A stretch of DNA of 64,000 bases. Source: Leucobacter edaphi (lineage in GTDB: Bacteria; Actinomycetota; Actinomycetes; Actinomycetales; Microbacteriaceae). The stretch spans positions 1-64,000 of the forward strand of contig NZ_JAEHOI010000007.1 in assembly GCF_016522535.1 (NCBI RefSeq), read 5' to 3'. The number at the start of each line of letters is the position of its first letter. The stretch's first letter is position 1. The notes below the pieces were generated by a model that did no database searches, was not told where the DNA came from, and worked only from the letters and a program-made list of their open reading frames with translations. This document shows, one piece after another, positions 51,648 through 58,681 of this stretch. The translations under genes and the position numbers were made by a program.

Positions 51648-52046
51648 ATGAGCGAATACCGGCACATCGTGCGCAAGTGGGTCAAGCCCGAGGACCTCAA
51701 CCAGCACGGCGCGCTCTTCGGCGGCCGGCTCCTGCAGTGGGTCGACGAGGAGGCCGCGATCGTCGCCGTCACTCAGCTCGGCACGATCGATGTGGTGACC
51801 AGGCATATGTCCGCGATCGACTTCGTCTCGCGGGCCGATCGCGGAGACCTGCTCGAGCTTGAATACCGCGTGGTTCGCTTCGGCAGGACGAGTGTCGTGC
51901 TCGGCTGCCGCGTGGAGAACGCGGTGACCGGCCAGGAGGTGCTCACCCTCTCCGAGATCGTGTTCGTCGCCGTCGATGCCGATGGCAACCCGGTCGCCCA
52001 CGGCCGCACGACCACGACGCCGGGCACGGAGCGCCTGCGCGGCTGA
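51648..52046 (+). CDS. Acyl-CoA thioesterase (YciA-type hotdog)
   Basis: 132 residues. Hotdog fold with HGALFGGRLLQWVDEEAAIVA, where the Asp is the catalytic residue of the YciA/BFIT type, and RHMSAIDFVSRADRGD. It hydrolyses acyl-CoA thioesters in the cytosol; chain preference is unknown. TAGGCT ends 7 bases before the ATG (leaderless candidate). A bidirectional hairpin follows. Confidence 0.9.
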   Translation: MSEYRHIVRKWVKPEDLNQHGALFGGRLLQWVDEEAAIVAVTQLGTIDVVTRHMSAIDFVSRADRGDLLELEYRVVRFGRTSVVLGCRVENAVTGQEVLTLSEIVFVAVDADGNPVAHGRTTTTPGTERLRG

Positions 52047-52067
52047 TCGCGCGGACCCCGACGCGAC

Positions 52068-52102
52068 GAATCCCCGCCGAACTGCGCACTCGACGGGGAT
52101 TC
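52068..52102. terminator. Bidirectional terminator between thioesterase and GNAT genes
   Basis: GAATCCCCG (52068-52076) pairs perfectly with CGGGGATTC (52094-52102) between two convergent genes. The long loop may fold further. Confidence 0.6.
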
Positions 52103-52112
52103 TGCTCGGGAG

Positions 52113-52574
52113 CTACTCGGCAGCCGCGGGGGCGAGGTCGTAGGTCACCCAGGGCGTCTGCTTCGCGACGCGGTCGTAGAGGCTGCGCGCGGTCGCGTTG
52201 CTGTCGGCCGTGATCCAGCGCACGAGGGTCGCGCCCTCGTCACGTGCGATCTCCGCGAGGCGCGCGAGAATCGCCGATCCAGCGCCCGAACCGCGCGAGG
52301 CCTCGGAGGTGAACAGGTCGTCCAGATACAGGCCAGATCCCCCGTCGATGGGACGCGCGAAGCGGCGGTAATGGCCGATCCCCACGGGAACGCCGTCGAG
52401 TTCGGCGATCAGGCCGCGAGTCTCGTGGGCGTCGTCCTGCAGCCAGCCCCAGACCGTTTCGAAGACGGCCGGGTCGTGCGGCTTGTTGTAGAAGTCGCGG
52501 TAGCCGCGGTAGAGCGTCTGCCACGCCTCCCGGTCGCCGGGCGCAATCGCCCGGACCAGAACTTCGTTGCTCAC
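52113..52574 (-). CDS. GNAT N-acetyltransferase
   Basis: 153 residues with a full GNAT fold: LYLDDLFTSEASRGSGAGSA for acetyl-CoA binding and ATARSLYDRVAKQTPWVTY near the end. The substrate is unknown; the sequence resembles small-molecule acetyltransferases. The GTG at 52574 overlaps the stop of the upstream cupin gene (GTGA), so the two are translated together. Confidence 0.87.
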   Translation of the reverse strand: MSNEVLVRAIAPGDREAWQTLYRGYRDFYNKPHDPAVFETVWGWLQDDAHETRGLIAELDGVPVGIGHYRRFARPIDGGSGLYLDDLFTSEASRGSGAGSAILARLAEIARDEGATLVRWITADSNATARSLYDRVAKQTPWVTYDLAPAAAE

Positions 52575-52861
52575 GCGAGCTTCTCCACCTCGACGAAGAC
52601 GACGTCGGAGTCGGAGTAGCGGTTCTCCACCTGGTGCTCGGAGCCGGAGGGGCGCGTGTAGCTCGCGCCGGGCACGAGTTCGGCGACGATCTCGCTGCCG
52701 TCGGCGTTCACCACGTGCATGCGGTCCTCGACCATGGGGACGACCACGTATTCGTAGTCGTGTCGGTGCATCGGGATCACACCGCCGGGTTCGATCGTCC
52801 ACTTGGTGACGCGGAAATGTTCGTTCTCGAGCTGCACTTCGCCGTGCGATCCGTTGCTCAT
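52571..52861 (-). CDS. Small cupin-domain protein
   Basis: 96 residues, a single cupin barrel with the metal-binding pattern PMHRHDYEYVVVP and a later His in SGSEHQVENR. Cupins of this size may be enzymes or sugar/amine binders; none can be named. The ATG at 52861 has GAGGA upstream. It is the first gene of a two-gene unit with the acetyltransferase, so the two may act on the same metabolite. Confidence 0.82.
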   Translation of the reverse strand: MSNGSHGEVQLENEHFRVTKWTIEPGGVIPMHRHDYEYVVVPMVEDRMHVVNADGSEIVAELVPGASYTRPSGSEHQVENRYSDSDVVFVEVEKLA

Positions 52862-52931
52862 GATCCTCCTCGGTCATTCGACTGCGGGCGCAATCAGCGC
52901 CCACTTGCCACCCTATGACCTCGACCGGGTT

Positions 52932-53030
52932 GGGCGCGAGGGGGGCAGCGCGCTGCGGGGAGTCAGGCGCGAGGGGGACAGCGCGCTGCGGGGAGTCGGG
53001 CGCGACAGCAACGACGCGCTGTGGGCCTCC
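52932..53030. repeat. Three 33-bp tandem repeats in an intergenic region
   Basis: Units at 52932-52964 and 52965-52997 are nearly identical (GGCGCGAGGGGG.CAGCGCG), and a third at 52998-53030 is degenerate. The 280-base gap between the cupin start and the DUF308 gene holds nothing else recognisable. A 33-base unit keeps frame in either strand, so it may be a remnant of a coding repeat (minus-strand reading APDSPQRA.PL). Confidence 0.75.
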
Positions 53031-53141
53031 CGGTCGAAAGCGCGGCGAAAAACCACACGCGTCTTCACGCGGGCGTACCATGTGATCAGGGGAGATCGTT
53101 GGGATTTCGCCGATCGAACGAAGTGGAAAGAGGGATCCGAA

Positions 53142-53717
53142 ATGACTGGAACCGACACCCAGCGGACACCGAATCGCATTGGCGAGGGCTTCAGGGTCGC
53201 CCTCGGAATCGGTGGCCTGGTGGCGATCGTGCTCGGCCTGCTCATCATGTTCTTCCCCGGCAAATCGGGCGAAATCACGATGCAGATCGTGGCGGCCATT
53301 ACCGCGGCGTACGCCCTGGCGATCGGCGTCGTGTACCTGGGAACCTCCATCTTCGGCCGCGGTATCGGCGGCTGGGCCCGCACCGGGCACATCATCCTCG
53401 GCCTGCTCTACGTCGTCGGCGGCGTCGTGATGATGGCGAACCTCGGAGCGACCGCCGTTGTGCTGACCGTCTTCCTGTCGGTGACGATCGGCATCCTGTG
53501 GATCGTCGAGGCGATGCTCTCGTTCTCCGTCGCGAGCCAGTCGGAGAGCAAAGCGTGGGCGATCATTTACGGCATCATCAGCCTGCTGGCCGGCCTGACG
53601 CTCATTTTCTCGCCGCTCCTCGGCGCCGTGACGCTCTGGATCCTGCTCGGTGTTTCGATGCTCGTGCTCGGCGTGGTGCAGGTCATTCGCGCGTTCCAGG
53701 AGAAGCCGCGTATCTGA
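53142..53717 (+). CDS. HdeD/DUF308-family membrane protein
   Basis: 191 residues with six membrane helices in pairs (GGLVAIVLGLLIMFFPG, AAYALAIGVVYLG, GLLYVVGGVVMMAN and so on), the layout of DUF308/HdeD proteins linked to acid resistance in enterobacteria. The ATG at 53142 has AGAGGGA upstream; the longer frame before it runs through the intergenic repeats and is not used. It stands alone, ending in a strong terminator. Confidence 0.85.
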   Translation: MTGTDTQRTPNRIGEGFRVALGIGGLVAIVLGLLIMFFPGKSGEITMQIVAAITAAYALAIGVVYLGTSIFGRGIGGWARTGHIILGLLYVVGGVVMMANLGATAVVLTVFLSVTIGILWIVEAMLSFSVASQSESKAWAIIYGIISLLAGLTLIFSPLLGAVTLWILLGVSMLVLGVVQVIRAFQEKPRI

Positions 53718-53743
53718 CCGCCTCGCAACACACGAGGTGAACA

Positions 53744-53783
53744 CGGCGAGGGGTGGATCCGGATGGGGATCCACCCCTCGCCG
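53744..53783. terminator. Strong bidirectional terminator
   Basis: Perfect 17-base arms (53744-53760 and 53767-53783) with a 6-base loop between the convergent DUF308 and SseB genes, followed by CGTTTC on the plus strand. Confidence 0.85.
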
Positions 53784-53805
53784 CGTTTCACGGGAAACGC
53801 GGGAG

Positions 53806-54264
53806 CTAGCGCAGGGCCTCGAGGGAGGCCGCGGTGATCTCGTCGTCGCCAGCCGCGAGGGTCACGTACTTGCGCAGGAGCACGAGCGCGGAGGACGCCT
53901 TGTCGAACTCCGCGGCGACGAAGCGGTCCGTCGCGATGAGTTCGAGCGCGGATCGGCCGGGCATGACCGCGCCGCGCACCTCGCCGCGGCGCTCGGGCGC
54001 TGAGATCGCGCGCAGCTCGTCCATCGAGGTGAACAGGGGGAGCACGAGCTGGCCCTTCGTGGAGCGGATCGTGCGGAACCGATGCCCCTTCTTCTTCCCC
54101 GGCGATCCCGTGACGTCGGCGACGAGGTATCCCTCGCGCAGCGACGTGAGGAACGCGGCGAGGCGCTCGTAGTCCGGCGTCGCAGTGAAGGCGCGCAGGG
54201 CCTCCTGCGCCCCCTCGTTCACATAGTCCGCGTGGATGTCCTCGGGGATCTGGGGGTCCTTCAT
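53806..54264 (-). CDS. SseB-family protein
   Basis: 152 residues. An SseB-like domain occupies about 30-130 (LVLPLFTSMDELRAIS, then ALELIATDRFVAAEFD). The family occurs widely in Actinobacteria without a settled function. TAGAAT ends 7 bases before the ATG with no usable ribosome site (leaderless candidate). It is the gene after bioN on the same strand with a 10-base gap, but an own promoter is likely. Confidence 0.8.
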   Translation of the reverse strand: MKDPQIPEDIHADYVNEGAQEALRAFTATPDYERLAAFLTSLREGYLVADVTGSPGKKKGHRFRTIRSTKGQLVLPLFTSMDELRAISAPERRGEVRGAVMPGRSALELIATDRFVAAEFDKASSALVLLRKYVTLAAGDDEITAASLEALR

Positions 54265-54274
54265 GCCCTCGATT

Positions 54275-54901
54275 CTAGGGGCGCGCGTCCTCGTCGCCGA
54301 TCCCGCGGGCCGCGAGCGCCTGTCCCGTGGCCTGCGCGTGCCCGACCGTCCGCACCACCATCGGTACGAGCCGTGCGCGCGGGCTGCGCTCGAGACCCCG
54401 TGCGCGGGCGGCGTCGCCCGTCTCCCGAGCGACGCCGATGATGCTCGGAATGGCCCTGATCACGAGCGAGAACGCGAGCGCGACCCTGTCCGGATCGACC
54501 CCCAGCGGGCGCAGCGGCCGGAGTGCCCAGGAGATGGTGTCGAGCATGTCGTCGACCGCGGTGCTGGCCGTGAACGCGCTGGCCGCGAGGATGAGGGCGA
54601 GGAGGTCCGCCACGGTGGAGACGCCGCGTTCCCAGCCGTGCTGCCAGGTCTGAAAGGCGAAAAGCGGGACGCCAATGAGGAGAAATCCCCTGGTCGCGCG
54701 CCAGAGGGCGCGGCCACGCAGGCCCGCGACGATCGCGCACGCGAACGCCACCGCGAGGAGCGCGCCGGCCCAGATCGGCCCGGGTGTCGCGACGACCGCG
54801 GTCGCGAACAGGAACAGCCCGAGGAGCTTCGCGCCCGGCCGCATTCGATGGAGCGGCCCGCTGCCGGGCAGATACGCGCCCAGCGGGTTGAACGTCGTCA
54901 T
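54275..54901 (-). CDS. bioN: Biotin ECF transporter, transmembrane protein
   Basis: 208 residues, EcfT/CbiQ family with about five helices and the coupling motif region ARARGLERSPRARLVPM (second A-R-G motif ALAARGIG at the end). It couples BioM ATPase motion to BioY. Its ATG overlaps the bioM stop (ATGA). Last gene of bioYMN. Confidence 0.9.
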   Translation of the reverse strand: MTTFNPLGAYLPGSGPLHRMRPGAKLLGLFLFATAVVATPGPIWAGALLAVAFACAIVAGLRGRALWRATRGFLLIGVPLFAFQTWQHGWERGVSTVADLLALILAASAFTASTAVDDMLDTISWALRPLRPLGVDPDRVALAFSLVIRAIPSIIGVARETGDAARARGLERSPRARLVPMVVRTVGHAQATGQALAARGIGDEDARP

Positions 54902-55617
54902 GGGCCCTCGTGCTCCGTCGCGCGCGCCGGCGCCTCCGCGAGCGCGCGGTAGTGGGCGATCGCGGCGTCCGGTTCGCCGTCGAACACCACGCGGCCGCCA
55001 TCCACGACGAGCGTGCGGTCCGCGCGGGCCGCGAGCTCCAGATCGTGCGTGACGAGCACGAGCCGCTGCGGAATCGAGAAGAGCAGATCCCCGATCAGGC
55101 GGGAGTTCCGAAGATCAAGAAGCGTCGTCGGTTCGTCCGCGACGAGCACCGAAGGATCGGTGGCGAGGACCGAAGCGATCGCGAGCAGCTGCTTCTGCCC
55201 GCCGGAGAGCGCGTGCACGCTGCGGTCCGCGAGCGCTGCGATTCCGAACCGGTCGAGGACCGCGCCGGCCGCCGCGAGCCGCTCGCGCTTCCCCCGATGC
55301 GCACGGCGCAGCGAGAGCGCGACGTCCTCGATCACGGTCGGCATGATGAGCTGCGCTCCGGGATCCGTGAAGACGAACCCGACCCGCCGCCGCACCGCGG
55401 CGCCGTCGCGGGCGGTGTCGAGCCCGTCAACGCTCACACTGCCGGCCGCAGGTTCGATGAGCCCGTTCAGCAGGCGCGCGAGGGTCGACTTGCCCGAGCC
55501 ATTGCCTCCGACGATCGAAACCCGCGCCTCGCCGAGATCGAGCGTGGTCGGATGCAGCACCGTCGCCTCGCCGGCCGCGCCGGGAACGACCACTGAGGCT
55601 CCGCGCAGACTGATCAC
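54898..55617 (-). CDS. bioM: Biotin ECF transporter, ATP-binding protein
   Basis: 239 residues. Walker A VGGNGSGKST, Q-loop FTDPGAQLIMPT, signature LSGGQKQLLAIASVL, Walker B VLVADEPTTLLD, switch VTHDLE: a complete ECF ATPase. A GTG start lies 12 bases after the bioY stop. It drives biotin uptake with BioN and BioY. Confidence 0.92.
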   Translation of the reverse strand: MISLRGASVVVPGAAGEATVLHPTTLDLGEARVSIVGGNGSGKSTLARLLNGLIEPAAGSVSVDGLDTARDGAAVRRRVGFVFTDPGAQLIMPTVIEDVALSLRRAHRGKRERLAAAGAVLDRFGIAALADRSVHALSGGQKQLLAIASVLATDPSVLVADEPTTLLDLRNSRLIGDLLFSIPQRLVLVTHDLELAARADRTLVVDGGRVVFDGEPDAAIAHYRALAEAPARATEHEGP

Positions 55618-55629
55618 CGGTTCACTCTC

Positions 55630-56481
55630 TCACGCGCGCGCTGCCGAGGACTCGGTTTCGCCCGGGAGGGGCGCGGCGCTCGAGGTGCGCTGTGCCGCGC
55701 GGAGCGGGAGCAGCGACGGGAAGGCGCGGTGCACGGCCGTCGCGATGATCGCCATCAGGAGGTTCTTGATCACGTCACCCGGCCAGAACACCAGATCCGC
55801 GAGGAACGCCTGCTGCAGCGTCAGATCGAGACGCCAGGACATGCCCAGGATGCCGAGGGGATGGATGAAGATGAAGCTCGCGGCGAGGCCCGCGAGGAAG
55901 ACGAGGGGGATGCTCGTCGCGATCCGACGGCGAGGGAGCCGCTCGACAATGAATCCCGTGGCCGCCGCGGCGAACGGGAAGGCGACGAGGTAGCCGACCG
56001 AGGGGCCGGCGAACGGTGCGAGGCCGGCCGCGCCGCCGGTGAAGATCGGGAGGCCGATCGCGCCGAGCGCGAGGTACAGCGCGACGGAGAGGAACCCGCG
56101 GCGGGCTCCGAGCACGGCGCCGGTGAGCATGACCGCGAGCGTCTGAAGCGTGATCGGGACCGGTCCGACGCTGATCGCGGGGAGAATCGCGCACACCGCG
56201 AGCAGCGCAGCGAAGGTGGCGATCAGGGCGAGGTCCGTCGCGGTGCCGCGCCGGCGCCGGGCGGGGCGGGACGCTGCCCGCGGGGCGGACTGCGGATCCT
56301 GGGCGGTTGCGGGCCGCGCGGGGCTCGTGGACTCGGAGGCGGGCAGGGCGGCAGGTGCGGCCGGGGCGGCTGGGGCGGCCGGGGCGGCCGGGGCGGCCGA
56401 TGCGGCCGGGGTGGCTGGTGCGGCAGAGGCGGCAGGCCGGCCGGCGGCCTCGGGCTGCGACGCGGCGTCGTTGGGGGTCAC
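55630..56481 (-). CDS. bioY: Biotin transporter substrate-binding protein BioY
   Basis: 283 residues. The BioY core (about 95-265) shows PVPITLQTLAVMLTGAVLG, GGAAGLAPFAGPSVGYLVAF and FWPGDVIKNLLMAII. The first about 90 residues are an unusual hydrophilic Ala/Pro-rich extension (APAAPAAPAAPAA), probably cytosolic and disordered. The GTG at 56481 has AAGGAG 6 bases upstream. Four BioQ-like operators lie in front, so biotin status should control the operon. Confidence 0.93.
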   Translation of the reverse strand: MTPNDAASQPEAAGRPAASAAPATPAASAAPAAPAAPAAPAAPAALPASESTSPARPATAQDPQSAPRAASRPARRRRGTATDLALIATFAALLAVCAILPAISVGPVPITLQTLAVMLTGAVLGARRGFLSVALYLALGAIGLPIFTGGAAGLAPFAGPSVGYLVAFPFAAAATGFIVERLPRRRIATSIPLVFLAGLAASFIFIHPLGILGMSWRLDLTLQQAFLADLVFWPGDVIKNLLMAIIATAVHRAFPSLLPLRAAQRTSSAAPLPGETESSAARA

Positions 56482-56558
56482 ATCGGCTCCTTCGGTGAGC
56501 GGTGCCGGCCAGGCGGGGGGTGCCTGGCCGGCGGGGCGGCTCCTGCGTGCCGGTCGCC

Positions 56559-56616
56559 CGAACATCGATCACAAGAACGCTGTTCACCTGAACACTGTTC
56601 TGGTGAACGATGTTCA
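56559..56616. promoter_or_regulatory. Array of four BioQ-like operators at 15-bp spacing
   Basis: Sites of the form TGAAC-N3-GTTCA start at 56559, 56574, 56589 and 56604: CGAACATCGATCA, AGAACGCTGTTCA, TGAACACTGTTCT and a perfect TGAACGATGTTCA. They fill the gap between bioY (leftward) and the TetR gene (rightward, -10 TAGGCT at 56626). The known BioQ motif in Corynebacterium and Mycobacterium is closely similar. Confidence 0.8.
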
Positions 56617-56637
56617 GGTTACCGATAGGCTGGGGAA

Positions 56638-57195
56638 ATGCGCAACTCCCTCGCAGACGTCGTCTCCGCGGCGTTGCGTGTGCTGCACGAGCACGGGCTC
56701 GAAAGCTGCTCGATGCGACGGGTCGCGTCCGAGCTCGACGTACAGCCGAGCGCGCTCTACCACCACGTGCCCAACAAGCAGACCCTGCTTTCCCTGATGG
56801 CAGACGAGATCGTGAGGGAAGTGGGAGCGCGCACAACGGATCCGCGCGAGTTCTGCCGCGAGCTCAGGGCCGCACTCCTCAGAATCCGCGATGGCGCCGA
56901 AGTCGTCGCGACGGCCGCCGCCTTCCGGCTCGGCTCCTCCCGGATCGAAGAGCACCTCACCGAACTCGTCGGCCCGGACGGGGCGCTCACCCTGATCCTC
57001 TACACGTTCGGGCACACGCAGTCGACCCAGACCCATCAGCAGGCCGAGGAGATGGGGGCGCTGATCGCGAGCCAGAACCCGGCAGCGACGGACGATCCCG
57101 GCGATGTCGACGCCTCGCGGGCCGGCACGGCCGCCCTGGACGCCTCGTTCGAGCGGGGGCTCGACATCATTCTCGCGGGACTGCGCTCGGTCTGA
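56638..57195 (+). CDS. bioQ: TetR-family biotin regulator (BioQ-like)
   Basis: 185 residues: TetR helix-turn-helix at about 5-48 (MRRVASELDVQPSALYHHV) and a C-terminal ligand domain. BioQ is the TetR regulator of biotin genes in many Actinobacteria and is often next to bioY, as here. The four operators in the shared promoter suggest it represses both itself and bioYMN. TAGGCT ends 6 bases before the ATG, so its mRNA is probably leaderless. Confidence 0.82.
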   Translation: MRNSLADVVSAALRVLHEHGLESCSMRRVASELDVQPSALYHHVPNKQTLLSLMADEIVREVGARTTDPREFCRELRAALLRIRDGAEVVATAAAFRLGSSRIEEHLTELVGPDGALTLILYTFGHTQSTQTHQQAEEMGALIASQNPAATDDPGDVDASRAGTAALDASFERGLDIILAGLRSV

Positions 57196-57325
57196 GCCCG
57201 GCTGGCGGCCGAGTCCTCTGGCGAGGCGGTCCGGGCGATTTCGATCCGAAGCACGGCACGTGAACGAAGATGAAAACTCGTGAAGAATCCCCGATCGGGG
57301 GAGCCGGGCTGATACCGTGATCCGC

Positions 57326-57703
57326 GTGAAGACAGTGAAGAAACTGGGGTACGTCGCCGCGGCCCTCGCCCTGTCGGCTTCGTTCGCGGGCTGTGGAATG
57401 ATCCCGAACCCCATCTCCCAGGGTGGCGGGACGCCAGCTCCCCAGGAGGGGAACTCGGCCGAGCAGGAGGGCGGCGACACGACGGCGTCGGGTTGGCCCG
57501 AGGTGAATCGCCAGGCCTTTCTGAAATCCTGCGAGGCCACGTCGGGTGGGAAGAGCGCCTACTGCGAGTGCGCGCTGCAGGAGTCCGAGAAGAACTTCAC
57601 CTTCGACGAGATGCAGAAACTCGAGCGCAGAGCAGCGACCGATCCGAGCGCCGTCGACGAGATGCAGGGCGTGATCCAGACCTGCGCGCACCTGGCGTCC
57701 TAG
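57326..57703 (+). CDS. Hypothetical lipoprotein with a Cys-rich C-terminal domain
   Basis: 125 residues. The GTG at 57326 is chosen because TACCGT ends 7 bases upstream and it gives a clean lipoprotein signal (VKKLGYVAAALALSASFAGC); a GTG at 57317 is the alternative. After a Gly/Glu-rich linker comes a small helical domain with Cys in FLKSCEATS, AYCECAL and QTCAHL, which may form disulfides. Function unknown. Convergent with the response regulator. Confidence 0.72.
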   Translation: MKTVKKLGYVAAALALSASFAGCGMIPNPISQGGGTPAPQEGNSAEQEGGDTTASGWPEVNRQAFLKSCEATSGGKSAYCECALQESEKNFTFDEMQKLERRAATDPSAVDEMQGVIQTCAHLAS

Positions 57704-57749
57704 CTACCAGAGTGCCTGGCGTCCTCGCTCCCTGAACTCGGGGAGGGGA

Positions 57750-58526
57750 TCAGCGGTCCTTGTGGGACGTCCGGCAGGCGTACAGCACCGCCTGCACGCG
57801 ATCCCGCAGGTGGAGCTTCTTGAGGATCCGGCCGACGTGGGTCTTGACCGTTGATTCCGAGAGGGTGAAGCGCTCGGCGAGCTCCGTGTTGTTCAAACCC
57901 TCGCCGATCGCGCCCAGGATCTCTGCCTCCCGCGAAGTGAGCTCGCCCAGGTGGCAGCCCGGGGCGCACGGGCTCGGGAGCCGGTGAACGAAGCGGTCGA
58001 TCAGACGGCGAGTGACGCGGGGCGAGACGACGGCATCGCCGGCGTGCACGGCCCGAACCGCAGCGCACAGTGCGTCCGGTCCCGCGTCCTTGAGGAGAAA
58101 CCCGCTCGCGCCTGCGCGCAGCATCCCGAAGGCGTGATCGTCCACGTCGAACGCCGTTATGGCGATCACCCTCGAGCAGGTGCGCTCGCCGCAGATCCGC
58201 TCGGTCGCGACGATGCCGTCGGTCCCCGGCATGTGGACATCCATGAGAATCACATCCGGATCGAGCTCATCCGAGAGCTGTACGGCCTGGGCGCCGTCCT
58301 CCGCCTCGCCGATGACCTCGAAGTCGGGCTCGCCGTCGAGGACCAGGCGGAGGCCGATCCGGATGAGTTCCTGATCGTCAACGAGGAGAATTCGGATCGG
58401 ATCCGGCGTCGTGCGGGGGCCGGGCGGCGAAGGCTCGCGAGCGTGGAGCTGCTCAGTGGGTGAGCCTGTGGCGGGGGCCTGCTGGGCGGGAGACGGTGCG
58501 GCGTGCGGGGGTGATTGCGAAGTAAT
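57750..58526 (-). CDS. NarL/DegU-family response regulator with an apparent ATT start
   Basis: 258 residues. A Pro/Ala-rich N-terminal stretch of about 35-45 residues is followed by a receiver domain (IRILLVDDQELIRIGLRLVL, phospho-acceptor in VILMDVHMPG, Lys in GFLLKDAG) and a LuxR-type helix-turn-helix (LTSREAEILGAIGEGLNNTELA). No ATG, GTG or TTG occurs in frame before the middle of the receiver. An ATT at 58526 has GAGGA 6 bases upstream and gives a complete protein, so I take it as the start. No histidine kinase is adjacent. Confidence 0.82.
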   Translation of the reverse strand: MTSQSPPHAAPSPAQQAPATGSPTEQLHAREPSPPGPRTTPDPIRILLVDDQELIRIGLRLVLDGEPDFEVIGEAEDGAQAVQLSDELDPDVILMDVHMPGTDGIVATERICGERTCSRVIAITAFDVDDHAFGMLRAGASGFLLKDAGPDALCAAVRAVHAGDAVVSPRVTRRLIDRFVHRLPSPCAPGCHLGELTSREAEILGAIGEGLNNTELAERFTLSESTVKTHVGRILKKLHLRDRVQAVLYACRTSHKDR

Positions 58527-58681
58527 GGTGGTTCCTCTGTGTGCGCCGACCGGGCCCGAATTTCATGGGGGAGGGTGGGCGTGCGCCCCGACCCGGCTGG
58601 CAGGTTTGATACCGTAACCAACCGGATCGGGGCGATTTCCGCGAACGCGACGAATGCCGCGAATATCGCGGTGGATCAGGG

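Noticed and set aside
56339-56430. CRISPR-like or VNTR array of GGGGCGGCC units
   Set aside because: It is the reverse strand of the Ala/Pro-rich part of bioY; units are 9 bases and coding, with no spacers.
55159-56628. Plus-strand frames opposite bioM and bioY, including a Gly-rich 299-codon one
   Set aside because: Antisense to genes with complete ABC and BioY motifs; the Gly-rich text mirrors the GC-rich repeats.
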